Source: Amia ocellicauda (taxonomy: Eukaryota; Chordata; Actinopteri; Amiiformes; Amiidae). Taken from it: a stretch of DNA of 64,000 nucleotides. Below are positions 11,801-20,990 of the stretch, in pieces (the first letter of the stretch is position 1; each line of letters opens with the position of its first letter). A program made the position numbers and the translations under genes. Where the stretch lies: NCBI RefSeq assembly GCF_036373705.1, contig NC_089858.1:13608501-13672500 (forward strand), read 5' to 3'. The notes under the pieces are model-generated. The model did no database searches. It was not told where the DNA came from and saw only the letters and a program-made list of their open reading frames with translations.

Positions 11801-14049
11801 AGGCGCACCTCCTGCACCACTCGACGCACCCCCGCCTCAAACTCCTCCAGCTTATTCAAAACCTGAGGGAGAGGGAAAGGGAGACTGAGTGGTACACAAC
11901 AGTTACAGAGAAAAATAAATATACGTCATCTACAGCAGATAAGGAACAAGGACTCACCACTAATGTGTCCAGGGTGTCGATGAGGGTGAGAGAGAACCTG
12001 TGAGCACAGAATAGTTATTTTATGTATTATATTGTATGTATTGTACAGCAGCACATGGCACTGTACTGCACTGCACTGTACTACACCGGGAGGCTCTGTG
12101 GACGTACTTGCCAAGCGAGTCGTCAATGTCTCCACGGTTTGGCTCCAGCCCACGCACCCTCCCCCTGCAGCTCAGCGGCATGAGCTCGTCCGCTGGGTAA
12201 GCGTATTTCTGAGACACACAGAGAAACCAAGACAGAGAGAGAGAAACTTTAGAGTTTTTAATCAAACTTTATTAACAATGCATTACGAAAACAAACAAAA
12301 CACAAAAAGATACCCAACAAGCAAAACTAACCACTCACAAGAAAAAACACAAATGGGAGAGAAAGAGGAAGCAAGGAAGACAAAAAATTACAGAGAAAGT
12401 GAGTTTAGTAGGACTGTATTGTTGTTGTTAGTTATCAGGCAGATCACTCACCATGTAGCTGCCGTAGGCATGATCGAACATCTCCACAATCTGGTCCCTG
12501 AACACAGAAAAAAAAACACAAATCAAACCTTCCACAATCAACACCAATTGATCAATCAAAAACAAGCACCATCCTCTCAGAGATGCAATGTACAACACAG
12601 ACACTCCAGAGCCCTCGGGTTCACACAAGTCCTTAGGTTCCCCCCCCACCTCCTCCACAGGCACACGCACACAAACTCCAAGCACAGCTGACAGGAGATG
12701 AAAGCCTCTAAAAAGCCTCGTTCACAGCCTCTCCTGTCTCTTCTGCTGAGCATCTCCAGTAGGCCCTGCAGCTCACAGCACACATGGGCATCTGCACATG
12801 CAAGGACACTGGGCTTGGTGGGGGGGGAAGGGGGGGGCTGGCAGTCAAATGGAAACTGCAGGACCTCCACTTAAGGAGAAATCAAATTAAAATGATTGTG
12901 CATTTACACCACAAGCCTGTTTACAAATTGTTAATTTACTTCTTCGCATATAGTTTGTTTAAAAAGCATTCCTGTGCCCAACCACAGTCTGAATATCTCA
13001 GAGGTGCATGCTGTGCTGTGCTGTGTTGTTGCATTTGCTGTAATAGGACTTTTTTTCTTTGCTTGTGCTGCGGGGAAGGTGACTCAAACTTTGGGGAAGT
13101 CGCAGAAAGTTAAGTGGGGAAAGGGGATGCAACTGAAATAGCCTACAGTGCTAAAGCATGCCTGGCACTAGAACTCATAGAACGCCAGATACAGGCCGGA
13201 CACAGGACTCCTCGGCACACAGGACTCCTTGCAGGACCAAACCTGACAATCCCTACTTTCCGAGACATGAACACTCAGTACCGCAGATGTTCTCAGGCGA
13301 GCACAGACTAGCCCTGCCCAGCCTTCGATACCCTCTCAGCACTGCAGACTCAGACACACTACTTCACTCACAAACACAGGTCCAATCCCAGCTTCACTGA
13401 GACAGGTGCAGTCATTCTGTGCAGAAGCCAAAGTCAGCATGGTAGAGATTATAGACAAAAACTATCCCGTGAAACAGACATTCAGCCGTTTCCACTTCTT
13501 TAAGTGTGCAGCAGAGCAGAAAAGAACAGCTTGAGGACGGGCTGAGTGTTTTTAGCAGCAAACCAACAAACACAGACAGGCAGACAGGAGTGAGATAAGT
13601 CCTGCTGCCTTCAGCTACCCCCAGACTGCCCCTAAATGCCACAGCAGGATGCGGGGTGTTGTATACTCGCTCTTCCTTCATTGTACTCTTGTACTAATTG
13701 TACTAATCTCATGGTGTCCTGTTGTCCTCAGGCTGTACAAGCGCTACGAGATCGTGCTCAGCCTGAGAAAGGGCGCTATATGAAACTGGAAAAAGATCGA
13801 CTGGTTGAACAGCCTAGGTTTCTGGCAAATGGTTTAAAATGTAATTTCATATACCAAAAAATAAACAGAAGTATGTGTATACATGTGGCAAAATATGACG
13901 CACAATTCACACCTGATTAGTGGCCGGATATCAGGTTTCATGTCTTACCGGATTTTCGACTTCTCCTCCTTCGACATGGACCGGACCTGCAGCGGGCAGA
14001 CGGTGCACAGCGCGGAGACGAGCAGGACCCACTTCTCAAATACTCCCAT
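4829..14049 (-). CDS. edem3: EDEM3-type ER degradation-enhancing alpha-mannosidase-like protein (complete, 20 coding exons)
   Basis: EDEM proteins are GH47-family proteins of the ER that trim mannose from misfolded glycoproteins and send them to ERAD. Exons (minus): 14049-13949, 12497-12452, 12208-12108, 11997-11958, 11862-11750, 11402-11246, 10518-10384, 10207-10102, 9861-9764, 9551-9426, 8997-8914, 8780-8697, 8435-8311, 8147-7982, 7872-7718, 7576-7453, 7352-7167, 7075-6910, 5768-5577, 5205-4829. All introns are GT-AG and phases agree, giving 893 residues. Residues 1-24 look like a signal peptide ([20 protein letters not shown]). The GH47 domain spans roughly 35-480, with [10 protein letters not shown] (E127, matching the family's essential Glu) and TCTACAG near 206. 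A protease-associated (PA) domain at about 655-770 is what separates EDEM3 from EDEM1 and EDEM2. The acidic Ser-rich tail ends VSDPDP, with no KDEL-type signal. Intron 18 carries a Tc1 element. The assignment to EDEM3 itself rather than a lost-in-mammals ohnolog is uncertain. Confidence 0.93.
5485..5523. repeat. (TAC)n(TAA)n microsatellite in EDEM3-like intron 19
   Basis: Simple triplet repeats (tac then taa) sit in the 370-bp intron between exon 20 and exon 19, preceded by imperfect ATA/ATC repeats from about 5370. Confidence 0.9.
6153..6249. repeat. Perfect 44-bp-arm palindrome inside the Tc1 element
   Basis: Left arm 6153-6196 and right arm 6206-6249 are exact reverse complements around a 9-base spacer (tcttaaagg). 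Each arm includes a TATAAAA box next to CACCTG. It lies between the left terminal repeat and the transposase ATG (6292), so it may act as the element's promoter or form a cruciform. The other Tc1 copy has the same palindrome with a deletion and a substitution in the right arm. Confidence 0.95.
6292..6669 (+). pseudogene. Internally deleted Tc1 transposase, open frame, DNA-binding half only
   Basis: This is an uninterrupted 125-codon frame. Residues 1 to about 82 ([20 protein letters not shown] onward, with [10 protein letters not shown] and [11 protein letters not shown]) form the paired-like helix-turn-helix DNA-binding region of a Tc1 transposase. A deletion then joins RTVRNQP directly to the C-terminal tail ([16 protein letters not shown] to NKGFATKY). 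The whole DD34E catalytic core is gone, yet the frame is kept across the junction, which shows a small ttggac repeat. If expressed it could bind element ends but not cut. Transposition competence is lost. Confidence 0.93.
8810..8841. repeat. (GA)n microsatellite
   Basis: An uninterrupted run of about 14 GA units lies in EDEM3-like intron 11, just upstream (minus strand) of exon 12. Read on the minus strand it is a CT tract that would serve as the polypyrimidine tract of that acceptor. Confidence 0.9.
9168..9195. repeat. (ACT)n microsatellite in EDEM3-like intron 10
   Basis: About nine tandem ACT triplets are followed by AT-rich sequence. I see nothing else recognisable in the rest of this 430-bp intron. 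Confidence 0.9.
10575..10938 (+). mobile_element. CR1/L2-like LINE 3' end fragment in EDEM3-like intron 6
   Basis: The plus strand encodes in pieces the C-terminal end of a non-LTR reverse transcriptase: [20 protein letters not shown], then (other frames) an [14 protein letters not shown]-like stretch and a [12 protein letters not shown]-like stretch, ending at a ttatgttcttatg terminus. These are hallmarks of CR1/L2-clade 3' ends in early-branching ray-finned fishes. The frame is broken by at least one internal deletion and it is 5'-truncated, so it is inactive. Confidence 0.82.
11098..11152 (-). repeat. SINE 3'-tail fragment in EDEM3-like intron 6
   Basis: The plus strand reads atttcttagcagatgccgtt followed by atccacggcaaattacagtt. 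This is the reverse complement of the same TGTAAGT...GGATAA...GTCTGCTAA tail seen at 56570 and 57083. Only the tail is present. Confidence 0.55.
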
Positions 14050-15519
14050 GTCGGAGACCACACGTTCTCCCATCGGATTTGTCTTTTACAAACCCAAGAC
14101 ACGTCTGCCACTAAACTCTCTTCAATCTGGCAGCGATTCCTCACAATTGCTCCAAACGCAGCAGCGTCAATGGTTGTGTCGAGGTGATCCCGCACCTGTT
14201 CTCTAACTTGTGTTTACCGGTTTATGTTACTCAAATATATACACATACACATGCATCGCTATATGACGCCTACTTACACGAGTACATATAACTTCTGTCT
14301 TAGATTTCACTTACTGATTGTTTATAGTTGAAATACAACGGCGATGTGTAAACAGAACACAAGAATAAATACGCTATATTTACATATAACCTACTACAGG
14401 TGATACCAGTTCAACTCTAGACACAAAAAAACGATTAAGGTGCCAACACAAAAGACACGAAAAGGAATAATAACATGATTATTAGGGCTGGGGGTGAATG
14501 TAGCAGCAGAACCAACGCGTCCCCCTCCAGACTCACGGACACCGCGGCGAGCTCGCCCGTACACGTTGCAGTCCACCGGGCAGTTTCGGGATATACCCGC
14601 CTGCTATATGTATCAGGTCTGCAACTACCAGGGATCCCAGGACTGAACTGCCTCCAAACTCCATTATCAACTTCCCAACATTGCACAGCACAGAGGACCC
14701 AGTCTGGCCAGCAATAATGTCAGCATCCTCTCCTCTCTCCCCGAGCACCTCAGCCGAGCCCCCGATTCCCCCCACCACCCTCCAGCTGGGATCCAACTCC
14801 AAGAAGAAGAAGAAGAAGAACAACAACAACAACCCCCCACCCCCCGTGTCCCCCTGTACAGGAACACACTGGCTCCACTCGGAAGAAATGGACGTGTAGT
14901 TCATCAGCGCTGGGCAACTTCCTACATACGGGAACTTCGTTGAGAGAGCGGTGCATGCTGGGCGCTGTAGTCGTCATCCACTCACAGCTCACTCCCCCCC
15001 GGCCCCGGTGCTGTATTTAATTTTCTTGCTCAACCTGTCATTCACGTTTTCCGAAATTGTCTAAAAATAATGCAAGGCAATACACATCAAACAACTGCGC
15101 AGGAATAATATATTGCATGTTTTAAAATGTTTGTTAATGCTAAATGCAAATCAGGCAGCGGCATATTTTAAGAAATGAACACACAAGGTGGGAGACTCGG
15201 CCTGGAGGTCAGGGTGGGGATTTATTTAGTAGAAGAAAAACAAACATCTGGCGAGTAAGTACAGAATAGAAACAAAACCACACACACACACACACACACA
15301 CAAATGACATCTACAACTACATTTCCCAGATAGCTTTGCGACACACTCTGTAAACATCAAAGCGTCATGTGATCACAGACCTACTCCGTCCTCCAGATTG
15401 CTGGACGGGAGAAAGTTGAGAGCCACCCCGGAGCGCCGTGCATTGCAGGACGAGCCCCTCCAGCTGCCCCATGCGCGGTCGATTTCGTCTCTGGGAAAAA
15501 CGAGAAGATAAGAATAACG
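14050..15519. promoter_or_regulatory. Head-to-head promoter interval between the EDEM3-like gene and slc31a2
   Basis: The two start codons are 1.47 kb apart and diverge. The region 14470-15000 is GC-rich, with short AAG/AAC runs at 14802-14832 and several medium ORFs on both strands that match nothing I recognise. About 15170-15520 should contain the slc31a2 5' UTR and start site, including a (CA)n run at 15281-15302. Whether the genes share a regulatory unit cannot be judged from sequence. Confidence 0.35.
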
Positions 15520-15760
15520 ATGATGCCAGTGAGTCCTCTGTGTCTCTTATTTATGTCCTCGGCTGTAACGTTGCAGCTCCCAGTGTGACAGACCCATGCA
15601 TGTGCCGTCAGCTGTTTGCCAGCGTTGTTCACAGGGTCGGCTAAGGGTGTTGTATGTTTAGGGTGTGAAAAGTGCACAATAATTCACAGAGAGGAAGGGG
15701 AATGAAAAGCGGTGGTCATGCTGTATTTAATAGGAACTGGCCAGAACTGGTGCGTTACAG

Positions 15761-15792
<32 letters not shown>

Positions 15793-18700
15793 GGGGGGGG
15801 GGGGGCGCATATACCTCACTGCACTTATGCATATATTTTTTCTGCTGCAAAAGACCTCACATATTGGCTTGTAAGTGACCAAAATGCGAAGAGAAACGAC
15901 CCCCATGTTTGAGTCCAGTCGTGCTACCGCCCTCAGTCAGGGGGTATTTCAGCACTGCGATTAATAATCAACACCGTCCTGTGACTTTTGCATCTGCTGT
16001 TTCCTGACTTGTTGAATGTGAGTCACTTTAGACTCTTTCTGTAGCAGCTGAGCTAAAGTGTGACAATAAAAGTTACATGGGAGTTTTGTTATTGCATTAC
16101 TAAGAAACGAAATGCTATTAATAATAACAATAATAAGACTTTACGTGCATATATACTCTGCTGTATTGCAGCGTATTCACAATCTTTATTTTGCACGGTT
16201 AGCCAGCTCTGTACTGTAAGTAAATGCAGCAGCACTGCCATGTGACCTGAAACCATGTTAGTTTAGGCTTGTCGTATGTACAGCAAACACAACATGGCTG
16301 TTTTCTCGTTGTGTGATTATTGGAAGTGGGGGGAAAAATACTAGACTTTGTCAGACCCTGACGGACAGCAGTGCGGAGTAGTGGTCAGGGCTCTGGACTC
16401 TAGAGTGGGGGGCACAGCTGGTGTACCTTTTGAGAAAGATACTGTACCTAGATTGCTCAAGTGAGAAACCCAGCAGCATGTAAATATAATGTGATGTATT
16501 GTATCAATTGTATCTGTTATGAAATACAATATTATCAGTCTAGGTTACACTGTACACAACTGCAAAAGGTACAGAATGTTGACGTGACCTGAAACTATGT
16601 TGGTTCAGGCTTATCTTGTGTACAGCAAACATAATGTGGTTGATTCCTCATCGAGTGGTTATTTTGGGAGTGGGAAAACAAATTCTAGACTTCGTTACAC
16701 CATGACATTTTGAAATCACAAACCCTATTATCTAGATTATTCAAACAAAGACTAACAAAGCAATTCATGTGTATTGGTAGCATTGAACTCAGAGCTGATA
16801 TTTTAATAAGGGACTATAGAGGGTGGCTATGGGATCAACCATGGCTTCTGCTGCAGAGTCACTGACTGTACAACAGAATGTTGTTCTGACATGGCATCCA
16901 AAGGACAACATACATGCTAGTCTGGTCCGATTCAATCCAGTGCTGAACCCCACCCTGGTCCTGGAAAGACAAGCAGTGCTGCAATTTAGACCAATCATTT
17001 AAATAACGGGTTCAATTAAGCCACAGAAGAAACAGTACAGGTCTATACTGTACTAAAACCATAGCTGTCCAGGACCAGACCTGAGGAACACTGTCTTCAT
17101 CACTTCGTTGTGATTATACTAGTCAAGCCTTGCTTACAAAAACACTGGAGAATTCATATATATAATTGAATTTAAATTTTAAGAAGCTCTGATTAGTTCA
17201 GTTAACTAATTGAGCTCATTTTGAGACAAAATCAGCAGCCAAGCATCTACCCCAGGACCAGGGCTGTGAGCCCCTGCTGTAGTAGACGGAGACTGTGACA
17301 CACAACTTGGACTCTTCCTACAGGCAGCATAAGGACTGGGCTGCTAGCTTCAGGCCACCCTACACTGTTGCCTCCCTCCCTCTGTGGCTCAGCCGCTCAC
17401 ACCTGTGCTGGCCTGCCTCCCAATTGGAAACCTGACAGGCCCACAGTGCCGCTGCCTCCCTCTAGACAAACAGAACCCCGTTTGCAAGGAAAAAGCACCA
17501 GGGGCTTGCACAGTAAAGCACAAGCGATCGCCAATGATCTCAAAGAGCTCCAGAGAACTGCTGTTTGGTTTTCATGGCATTCAGGGGTGAGGGGTGGAGA
17601 GAGCAGCACACACATACACCCAGACACAGAGATGCACCTGCACACAGACGCGCACGCAGTCGCTCACTTGCACGCTCTCACACACGCATGCACACAAACA
17701 CAGACACTGTCTTAACACTCTTTCATACACGTGCACAGATATTAACCAATCTTGTGGCCAACAGGGTTAAAACATGCGTCTGTAATTGTTTCTTGGCAGG
17801 GTTTGGTTTCCTGCATGTTTTGAGTGAGAGAGAGTGTGTGTGAGTGAGAGCAAGAGAGCGTGTGTGAGTATAATGCATTATTATTTTTAGTTTGTTCGTT
17901 TAGTTTAGTTTTGTTGGGTGTCGATACGGCCTGGAGCACTAGCGCATGTGACCCTGACTCCAGTCTGGTTCCGTTTCTGACTACGTCTCTCTGTCTCTCT
18001 CCCTTTGTGCTCATCTGTTTTTCAGATGCATTTCGAGGATTCCAGTAGCGTGACGCTGCTGTTTGATTTTTGGAATGTCCACGGGCCTGGAGGTACGACC
18101 CTTTTCCCTCCTGTGCGAATTACACAGCAGCCGGACAGGGACAGGGACAGAGACAGAGAGAGAGATGGACCCTGCCACCTATTACACACTGGACAGTTCA
18201 GATTTCAGGTTACTTGTGAAATGTTATAGATCATAATATCCCTCCTCTTACACTTTTTAACCAAGAGCAGGAAATGTACTTTAGTCTGTTTAAGACATCA
18301 CTTTGCTTCAATTAAAGGCCTCAGTTAAGCCAATTAAGAGCTCAGCTGTGGGGGTGGGGCTGTGGGTGCTAGAACAGACACTGTGGCCTGGGGGGGTGGG
18401 GGAGAGAACAGAGGCCCTACATGCAAATTAAAAGGAGAAATTTATATATTAACACTGAGAGGGGAAGGACTGCCTTCTGCCTACAGAAGCCATCTAAAAT
18501 CACAAGGAGCAGCATGCCACTGTTTAAGAAGGATGTCAGCCAGTCACATGCAGCACCCCCTCCCGCCCCCCAGAGGCAGAGCAGTGTGTCAGTTCGGTTC
18601 TTCCTCTATTGTGAAACCTGCGCAATCCTAACTCGCACACAGTTCAGCGAGGAAGCCAGCTCCTGTTATTGGTGTTACTGTGCTGATGTTGTACAGACTG

Positions 18701-19311
18701 ATAGATCCGTCTCTTTGTGTGCATGTCTCTGTGTTGTTTTTATCCCTTTCGGTGTGTGCATCTCTATGTTGTCTGCGTTTTCCCAGGCATGCTGCTGTCA
18801 GTGTTCGTGGTGCTGCTCTTCACAGTGCTGTACGAGCTGCTGAAGGTGTGGAAGCTGTGGTTGATGGAGAGGTCCCTGGCTAGCAACCCGGCCTCGCCCC
18901 AGGGCAGCAACACCGCCCTCACCCAGGCCACCTCCGAGACCTCCCTGCCTCCCGCCGGACACAAGTACAGGTCAGTATAACACAGGGCAGTGTAATATAG
19001 TACAAGTAGGCTCCAATCCAGTGCAGAACAAGACTGTACAGTGTGGTGTAGTGCAGGAAAATCGAGTGCAGTACTGCATTACAGGCGAGTCTGTCAGTAA
19101 CAGAATGCTGTGTGCACATCTGTGCGTCTGTCTGTGCTGCAGGTGGGTGCTGCTGTACTCCCTGCAGGCGGCGGTCCACGTGGTGCAGGTCACTCTGGGC
19201 TACATGCTGATGCTGTGCGTGATGTCATACAACGTATGGATCTTCCTGGGCGTCATCGTGGGCTCTGGGCTCGGCTACTTCGTGGCCTTCCCCCTCCTGC
19301 GTCTGCCCTGA
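15520..19311 (+). CDS. slc31a2: slc31a2 (CTR2), probable low-affinity copper transporter family protein, four coding exons
   Basis: CTR2 is a small three-pass membrane protein of the copper transporter family that sits in endosomal and lysosomal membranes and influences copper release and CTR1 processing. Exons: 15520-15528, 18026-18092, 18787-18970 and 19143-19311 (stop TGA 19309-19311), all GT-AG, giving 142 residues (human protein 143). The protein begins MMPMHF, then LLFDFWNVHGPG. The first membrane segment is about GMLLSVFVVLLFTVLYELL. A variable loop of about 50 residues follows, then the second and third segments with the MxxxM copper motif in YMLMLCVMSYN and GxxxG in GVIVGSGLGY. Exon 1 supplies only nine coding bases. 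This start is preferred because it restores the M-P-M-H-F N-terminus, although translation could also begin at the ATG opening exon 2. Confidence 0.93.
15766..15804. repeat. (TG)n plus G-run in slc31a2 intron 1
   Basis: About 13 TG units run into a tract of about 12 G residues. This is simple sequence and likely polymorphic. Confidence 0.9.
16242..16736. repeat. Degenerate direct duplication in slc31a2 intron 1, first copy split by a SINE
   Basis: Copy A at 16242-16362 and copy B at 16584-16706 both run gtgacctgaaac.atgtt..tt, through tgtacagcaaaca, then ctagactt, to a conserved tgac. By eye they are about three-quarters identical. The flanking tgaaat..tattat..ctag block follows B directly at 16710-16736 but follows A only at 16519-16543, after about 155 bp of SINE-like sequence. 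Confidence 0.75.
16363..16518 (+). mobile_element. tRNA-derived SINE body inserted in the duplicated segment
   Basis: The head contains gcggagtagtggtcagggct followed by ctggactc, resembling a tRNA-like box A region. A 'gtacctagattgctcaagtg' body module and an AT-rich tail follow. This order matches SINEs remembered from ray-finned fishes. The box B region appears deleted, so this copy would not be transcribed by RNA polymerase III. Confidence 0.55.
16938..17093. mobile_element. hAT-like MITE in slc31a2 intron 1
   Basis: The ends are imperfect inverted repeats: the left begins cagtgctgaac.ccaccctggtcctgga and the right ends tccaggaccagacctgagga followed by acactg. The interior of about 100 bp is AT-rich and has no ORF. 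CAGTG-type ends with 'cctggtcctgga' are typical of abundant fish hAT-type MITEs. Flanking octamers are only partly alike, so a target duplication is not clear. Confidence 0.6.
17165..17278. mobile_element. Probable right-end fragment of a second MITE of the same type
   Basis: An AT-rich interior (gttaactaattgagctcatt) leads to ccaggaccagggctgtgagc, resembling the right end of the neighbouring hAT-like MITE family. No left end is visible, so the copy is truncated. Confidence 0.35.
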
Positions 19312-20664
19312 GGCGGAGGTATAGAGAGAGAGAAGAATTTTGAATACACTACAAGAAGGCTTTTGGATTCCCTGTCTCTGCGTCTTACCCTGTGCGTGTC
19401 TCTCTCTCTCTTTCTGCTGGACAGACAGCCTCTTGTACCAGTAGGAGGCTGGAAAAGGTCTCTCCCTGTCCTTTTTCTGCAGAATCTCTGTGCGCCACGT
19501 CATACTGATTGACAAGGCAAGGCACAGCGGGGTGTCAGGTTAGACTCCACAGGCGAAACAAACATGCAGAATTTAAGCCAAGCAATAGGGTGTGTGTGTT
19601 AGCACACCCTGCTCTTCCTCTTTTTTCAATGAACTAATGTGTGGGTGTGGGTAAACAACTCCCTTACCTAATAACCCATCCCCCCCCACCCCATCATCTT
19701 CAGCCACTTCCCTGCCTCTTGCAAAGCTGCCAGGAAAGAAAATAGTTCAGCCAATCTAAATATAAACAAACCTGCAGGTGTGTGACATGCGAGTGTCAGT
19801 GTGAGAGTTTGAGTGTGAATGTGCGTGTAACACAAACCCCAACTACGTGGTCTGCGAGTCATCTTCCCACCCCGGGACGGTGACATAGCCGCGAGCCCAT
19901 GCCGTAATTAGACCAGAGCGTCACGTCTGTTTGCTGCCCGCAGATCCCTGTAAGTGCTGCCTGACCAGTACTTTTGTGGTCATGTGGTTCCCCGAGGCCC
20001 AGGCGTCCAGCGTTGAGGTCAGGGCGAGATGAAGGACTGGTCTGATTTGCGGCTGTCTGGGCGACTGCAAAAACAGGCCCTCCAGCCCTGGTCATCGTAG
20101 TGGCAAAACAGACCATGACGTTTAAAAAAGTTATACAGGTACATTTTCTTTTTTTTTTTACCATAGCATCCGTTTCTTTAGAAGGGTGTGTATTGTTATT
20201 TTTTCTTCCTTTCTTAAACCTGCTTTGTACTTTGAACCTCTCTGAAGTGATTACATGTGCTTTTCCCAGATTATAAGGCTCAGCTCAGTTTGGCCGGAGT
20301 AAAATTACTGGCTACTGTGAACTATGAAGTAGACAGTTTGGGAGCTGGGGGTGGGGGGGCACAGAAATGAGCTGTTTGACTGTCCTCAGCCTCTCTGTGC
20401 CTTATGAATCAGTTACCACCCTCAAGGTCAAGATTTTTTTGTTTTTTTGTTTTTTTTTTACTACTTGCATTGATGTGCAATATAAATCATGTGGATCTAT
20501 AAAATGTTTTGAAGAAACACAGGGGGAGGGGGAGTGGAGAATCTGCAGGAGTGCTTGCAGCAGCATCTTTACATAATGTTTATCCTCCTCCGGGGGGGCT
20601 GTGTGGTTCTCTCTGTCCCTGAAGCTGCACACTAGCCACAAACAGCTTCAATGATTTTATTTTG

Positions 20665-20670
20665 AATAAA
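20665..20670 (+). promoter_or_regulatory. Candidate poly(A) signal for slc31a2
   Basis: This is an AATAAA hexamer on the plus strand 1.35 kb after the slc31a2 stop, in AT-rich context. Alternatives are at 20850-20855 and 20967-20972. Confidence 0.3.
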
Positions 20671-20931
20671 TTTTTACATTTCAATGTGACTGGAGTGAAA
20701 CTTGTCTTTTGAGACCTGACAATCGCCCCCCCACCCAAGCAGAGACTTAATATCAGGCAGCCACTAGTCTGCACTGGTTCATTGCAGTTGGATTGAATAC
20801 TTTAGCCCCGATTAGATCACATTTATTTTGACCTACTTGCCAACACAACAATAAAGAGTTCCAGCAATTAATTATAAATAATGATTATAATAATTACATA
20901 ACACCAACCAACTTCATTTAATCCATAACAA

Positions 20932-20937
20932 TTTATT
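20932..20937 (-). promoter_or_regulatory. Candidate distal poly(A) signal for niban2
   Basis: TTTATT on the plus strand reads AATAAA on the minus strand and would give a niban2 3' UTR of about 3.9 kb. A proximal hexamer at 24788-24783, 50 bases after the stop, is the alternative. Confidence 0.25.
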
Positions 20938-20990
20938 ATTTATAAGTATATTTGTGTAGCATATTTAATAAAGTATTTTCAAGGGGAACT

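Larger units (their letters stand above)
19312..20990 (+). other. Probable slc31a2 3' UTR and intergenic DNA
   Basis: No coding exon is supported. Plus-strand AATAAA hexamers lie at 20665-20670, 20850-20855 and 20967-20972, so the slc31a2 3' UTR could be 1.4-1.7 kb long. Minus-strand hexamers (20661-20656 and 20937-20932) lie in the same stretch, so it may also hold the end of the niban2 transcript. Confidence 0.4.

Noticed and set aside
14533-14904. 123-codon minus-strand ORF with a Leu-Phe run
   Set aside because: The hydrophobic run comes from an AAG/AAC triplet tract on the other strand. No family resemblance was seen and it was kept only as part of the promoter interval.
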